DNA of 36,635 nt from Pontibacter silvestris (GTDB lineage Bacteria > Bacteroidota > Bacteroidia > Cytophagales > Hymenobacteraceae). The position numbers and the translations under genes were made by a program. Every line of letters begins with the position of its first letter. Position 1 is the stretch's first letter. Location of the stretch: positions 1 to 36,635 of the forward strand of contig NZ_JAJJWI010000032.1 of assembly GCF_020907275.1 (NCBI RefSeq). Direction: 5' to 3'. The notes beneath the pieces were generated by a model. That model did not search any database and was not told the DNA's origin. It saw nothing but the letters and a program-made list of their open reading frames with translations. This document shows positions 34,571 through 36,635 of this stretch, piece after piece.

Positions 34571-35629
34571 ATGAATCTTACTTCTCTTCAGGATTCTTTT
34601 GATACCTTGATGGATACAACTTATGCGGCAGACAAACCCGGTGCTGCCTTGCATATATCTGTGGGTGGTGATGTGCTTTATGAAAGAGGGTTTGGACTGG
34701 CAGACTTAGCCGGAGGTAAGAAGATTACTTCTGTAACAAACTTTAGAATGGCCTCTGTCTCGAAGCAGTTTACGGCTATGGGTATTTCTCAGCTGGAGCA
34801 ACAGGGACAGCTTTCATATGAAGATTCGCTTTTAAAGTTTTTCCCAGAATTTGCCCTTATAGCTGCTAACATTACACTGCGCCACCTGCTCACGCATACA
34901 TCCGGATTATTCGATTACGAAAATTTTATAGAGGAGACTTCTGAAAAACAGGTAACGGATGAGGAGATATTGCAATTGATAGCACCTTTAACCGAGACTT
35001 ATTTTACTCCAGGGGCAAAGTACAGGTATAGTAACACAGGTTTTGTACTGCTGGCATTGGTGGTGGAGAGGGTTTCCGGTTTACCTTATGCTACTTTTCT
35101 GCAGGAGAACATTTTCCTGCCTTTGCATATGCATGCATCTACACTATATAAGAGTAGTAAACAGATGTTGAACAGAGCCATGGGTTATGCCAGGGAGGCA
35201 ACAGAAGATTACCTTTTTTCCGATCAGAGTACCTGTACTGCCACCATGGGCGATGGTTGTGTTTATACTTCTCTTCAGGATTACCAGAAATGGCACCAGG
35301 CGCTAACTACACCTGGCCCTTTTCATATCTTACCTGTACTGGATAATGTGTCTCACCCTATTGAAACAAATAATAACTGGTTTTACGGCATGGGCTGGTT
35401 CTGCTCGAAACGTGCCGATGGCTCTACCGAAATGTACCACAGCGGCAACACCAGCGGCTTCAGCAATCTTGTCATCCGAATACCTGAAAAGGATGTACTG
35501 ATAGCTTATTTCTCAAACATAGCGGATAACACGCACCTGTTTTCAGAGTTTCTGGATGTGCTGCAACAGTTTCCGGTGTTGCGGCTGGAATCGGAGCTGG
35601 TAAGGAGGCTGCCGCAGTTAACTTGTTGA
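34571..35629 (+). CDS. Serine beta-lactamase-like (class C / peptidase S12 fold) hydrolase
   Basis: The 352-residue protein has all three active-site motifs of the beta-lactamase/DD-peptidase family: SxxK in MASVSKQFTA (near 61-70), YxN in YRYSNTGF (near 156) and a HxG-type third motif in MYHSGNTSGF (near 297). The block LRHLLTHTSGLFDYE is typical of the family. There is no signal peptide or lipobox, so it appears cytosolic, unlike true AmpC enzymes or penicillin-binding proteins. An esterase or peptidase role is more likely than antibiotic resistance. Preceded by a 236-base non-coding gap and divergent from the SDR gene. Confidence 0.88.
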   Translation: MNLTSLQDSFDTLMDTTYAADKPGAALHISVGGDVLYERGFGLADLAGGKKITSVTNFRMASVSKQFTAMGISQLEQQGQLSYEDSLLKFFPEFALIAANITLRHLLTHTSGLFDYENFIEETSEKQVTDEEILQLIAPLTETYFTPGAKYRYSNTGFVLLALVVERVSGLPYATFLQENIFLPLHMHASTLYKSSKQMLNRAMGYAREATEDYLFSDQSTCTATMGDGCVYTSLQDYQKWHQALTTPGPFHILPVLDNVSHPIETNNNWFYGMGWFCSKRADGSTEMYHSGNTSGFSNLVIRIPEKDVLIAYFSNIADNTHLFSEFLDVLQQFPVLRLESELVRRLPQLTC

Positions 35630-35797
35630 ACGGGAATTTAACAAATACAATTAAGTTTTTAGGAAGTACAATAAACAGCTAGATAATAATAGAAGCTTCT
35701 GAGTTAATTAATTTTATGCATTTCTAGGAGTATTGTTTATTTTATCTTCTTCAATTTCTTTAAGCGGTTTGTTATCATTATCTTTCCACAAAACACG
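35630..35797. other. AT-rich gap between convergent genes
   Basis: About 170 AT-rich bases between the serine hydrolase and the broken GIY-YIG gene. No clear terminator or other structure was seen. The composition drops in G/C from here to the window end, which fits acquired DNA. Confidence 0.35.
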
Positions 35798-36607
35798 TCA
35801 ATTTACTGAATACCCTAAGATTACTGCACCTGCTTGTGAAGGGCTTGAGAATTCATAATCTTGAATAAACTCTAATCCTCTGATTGTTTTCTGTACATAC
35901 CCTTTTTCAATCAAACCTCTTCTTATATTAGAATATGTAGGTGCTAAAGCGGGAATCTCGTTTTCTTTCATCAAGCTCCCTTTTAAGACTAGTACTCCAT
36001 TTGAAATTAGTCTAGACGATGCTTTAATATCACCAACTTCTAAAAATAATTTATCATCTCTGTTTTTTGTAGATAACTTTACTAAGTTGCTATTACTGGG
36101 TTTATAGAAATCAAACCCTATGGTTGGTAACAAGATTTTCATGTTATCAAAATATGTATCCATCTCGTCTTTGACCATTTGAGGTAAACTTATTTTGTTC
36201 CCGTCCTTTTTATTCATAATTGTGTAACCAGTTTTTTCAATGGTCTCTGGTAACACTTTTGCCTCCAAATATTTTGTATGAGAAACGGTCACATTATCAT
36301 CTTTTGAACTAAACGCAATTATCAATTCAAAAAAAGACTTCTTATCATCTCTCATATGAAAAGTAATCCGTGCAAATAAGTAATTTGCCTCTCCAATATA
36401 AATAAGTGTTTCATCAGGGCTTTCTTCATTGAAACCAATTAAAAAGTAAATCCCTGGTCTGTTTAACTCAATGAAATCTTTAGCGTCAAAGAAAGAGTTT
36501 CTTGGTATTTTGATTGCCTGACCAGTCTAATTTGAAACATATGATAAACTAATACCTTCAGGGTTTCCTTTTACTAGATAGCTTGTTATAGTTATACCTC
36601 TATTCAT
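35798..36607 (-). pseudogene. GIY-YIG nuclease / DUF4357 gene broken by an amber stop
   Basis: Read on the - strand from the ATG at 36607, the frame gives MNRGITITSYLVKGNPEGIS, then SYVSN and a TAG at 36527-36529, then TGQAIKIPR and onward without interruption. After the stop come the GIY-YIG signature (RPGIYFLIGF, then LIYIGEA) and, at the end, the DUF4357 domain (GVLVLKGS, TYSNIRRGLIEKGYV, FSSPSQAGAVILGYSVN). The repaired protein would be about 269 residues. Relatives usually have Trp at the stop position (NWTG), from memory, so one base change TGG to TAG explains the break. The only ATG after the stop, at 36355, would lose most of the nuclease core. Proteins of this type are putative nucleases linked to mobile or defence-related DNA. 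Sequencing error is possible. Confidence 0.8.
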
Positions 36608-36635
36608 AAAGGGTATTCCTTCAGAAGTAATGATG

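Noticed and set aside
34571..35629. Beta-lactamase resistance gene
   Set aside because: The three family motifs are present, but there is no export signal, and the broad S12 family includes many esterases and peptidases.
29813..36529. TAG reassigned to an amino acid, since both broken genes contain in-frame TAG
   Set aside because: TAG ends apparently normal genes here, such as the inositol-phosphate synthase (20011-20013) and the PIP synthase (24186-24188). The lipoprotein gene also has a separate frameshift, so decay or error is simpler.
1..36635. tRNA, rRNA, CRISPR array or prophage
   Set aside because: Reading the gaps on both strands showed no clover-leaf, no regularly spaced repeats and no phage or recombinase genes.

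Overview
The window reads as chromosomal DNA of an aerobic, probably environmental member of the Bacteroidota, most like Cytophagales/Hymenobacteraceae (Pontibacter-like) by gene content. The signs are a FecI/FecR/SusC/SusD transport locus, TonB-dependent receptors with carboxypeptidase-regulatory N-termini, lipoprotein signals, a serine palmitoyltransferase and Bacteroidota-style proteins such as DUF5686 and TIGR02757. The genus is an inference; no rRNA gene is present.

Layout. (1) About 0.2-9.5 kb: an ECF sigma factor, its FecR anti-sigma factor, a SusC transducer with an STN domain, a SusD lipoprotein, a secreted endonuclease/exonuclease/phosphatase-fold lipoprotein and a Tat-exported Gfo/Idh/MocA oxidoreductase, all on the + strand. 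It looks like a nutrient-uptake locus with cell-surface signalling and no glycoside hydrolase. (2) 9.6-14.6 kb: a membrane-anchored alpha/beta hydrolase and an 865-residue TonB-dependent receptor on the - strand, then a small orphan protein followed by a 28-bp perfect inverted repeat. (3) 15.3-26.3 kb: eleven tightly packed + strand genes forming what appears to be a complete inositol-sphingolipid pathway, followed by a TetR regulator. (4) 27.1-30.1 kb: MscS channel, DUF2267 protein and a broken SIMPL-type lipoprotein gene. (5) 30.4-36.6 kb: gyrB, a TIGR02757 protein, an SDR oxidoreductase, a serine beta-lactamase-like hydrolase and a GIY-YIG/DUF4357 gene broken by an amber stop.

The centre of interest is region 3. 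In order it encodes serine palmitoyltransferase, a GNAT-type acyltransferase (candidate ceramide synthase), an NAD-dependent ketoreductase, myo-inositol-3-phosphate synthase, a PgpA-like phosphatase (candidate phosphatidylinositol-phosphate phosphatase), a GtrA membrane protein, a DUF5686 outer-membrane protein, a CDP-alcohol phosphotransferase (candidate phosphatidylinositol-phosphate synthase), a DUF4833 secreted protein, an FA2H-like fatty-acid hydroxylase and an AUR1-like PAP2 enzyme (candidate inositol-phosphoceramide synthase). Together these could convert serine, acyl donors, glucose-6-phosphate and CDP-diacylglycerol into 2-hydroxylated inositol phosphoceramide. Three members (GtrA, DUF5686, DUF4833) have no assigned step and may handle flipping or delivery of the lipid to the outer membrane. 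Characterised relatives, named from memory, are the Bacteroides thetaiotaomicron inositol-lipid genes around BT_1522-BT_1526, its Spt and BT_0972 ketoreductase, and the Caulobacter ceramide genes. Here the sphingoid and inositol halves are joined in one operon-like block.

Two genes are visibly broken (29451-30079 and 35798-36607). Both could be real decay or sequencing/assembly errors. I saw no tRNA, rRNA, CRISPR array, transposase or phage gene.
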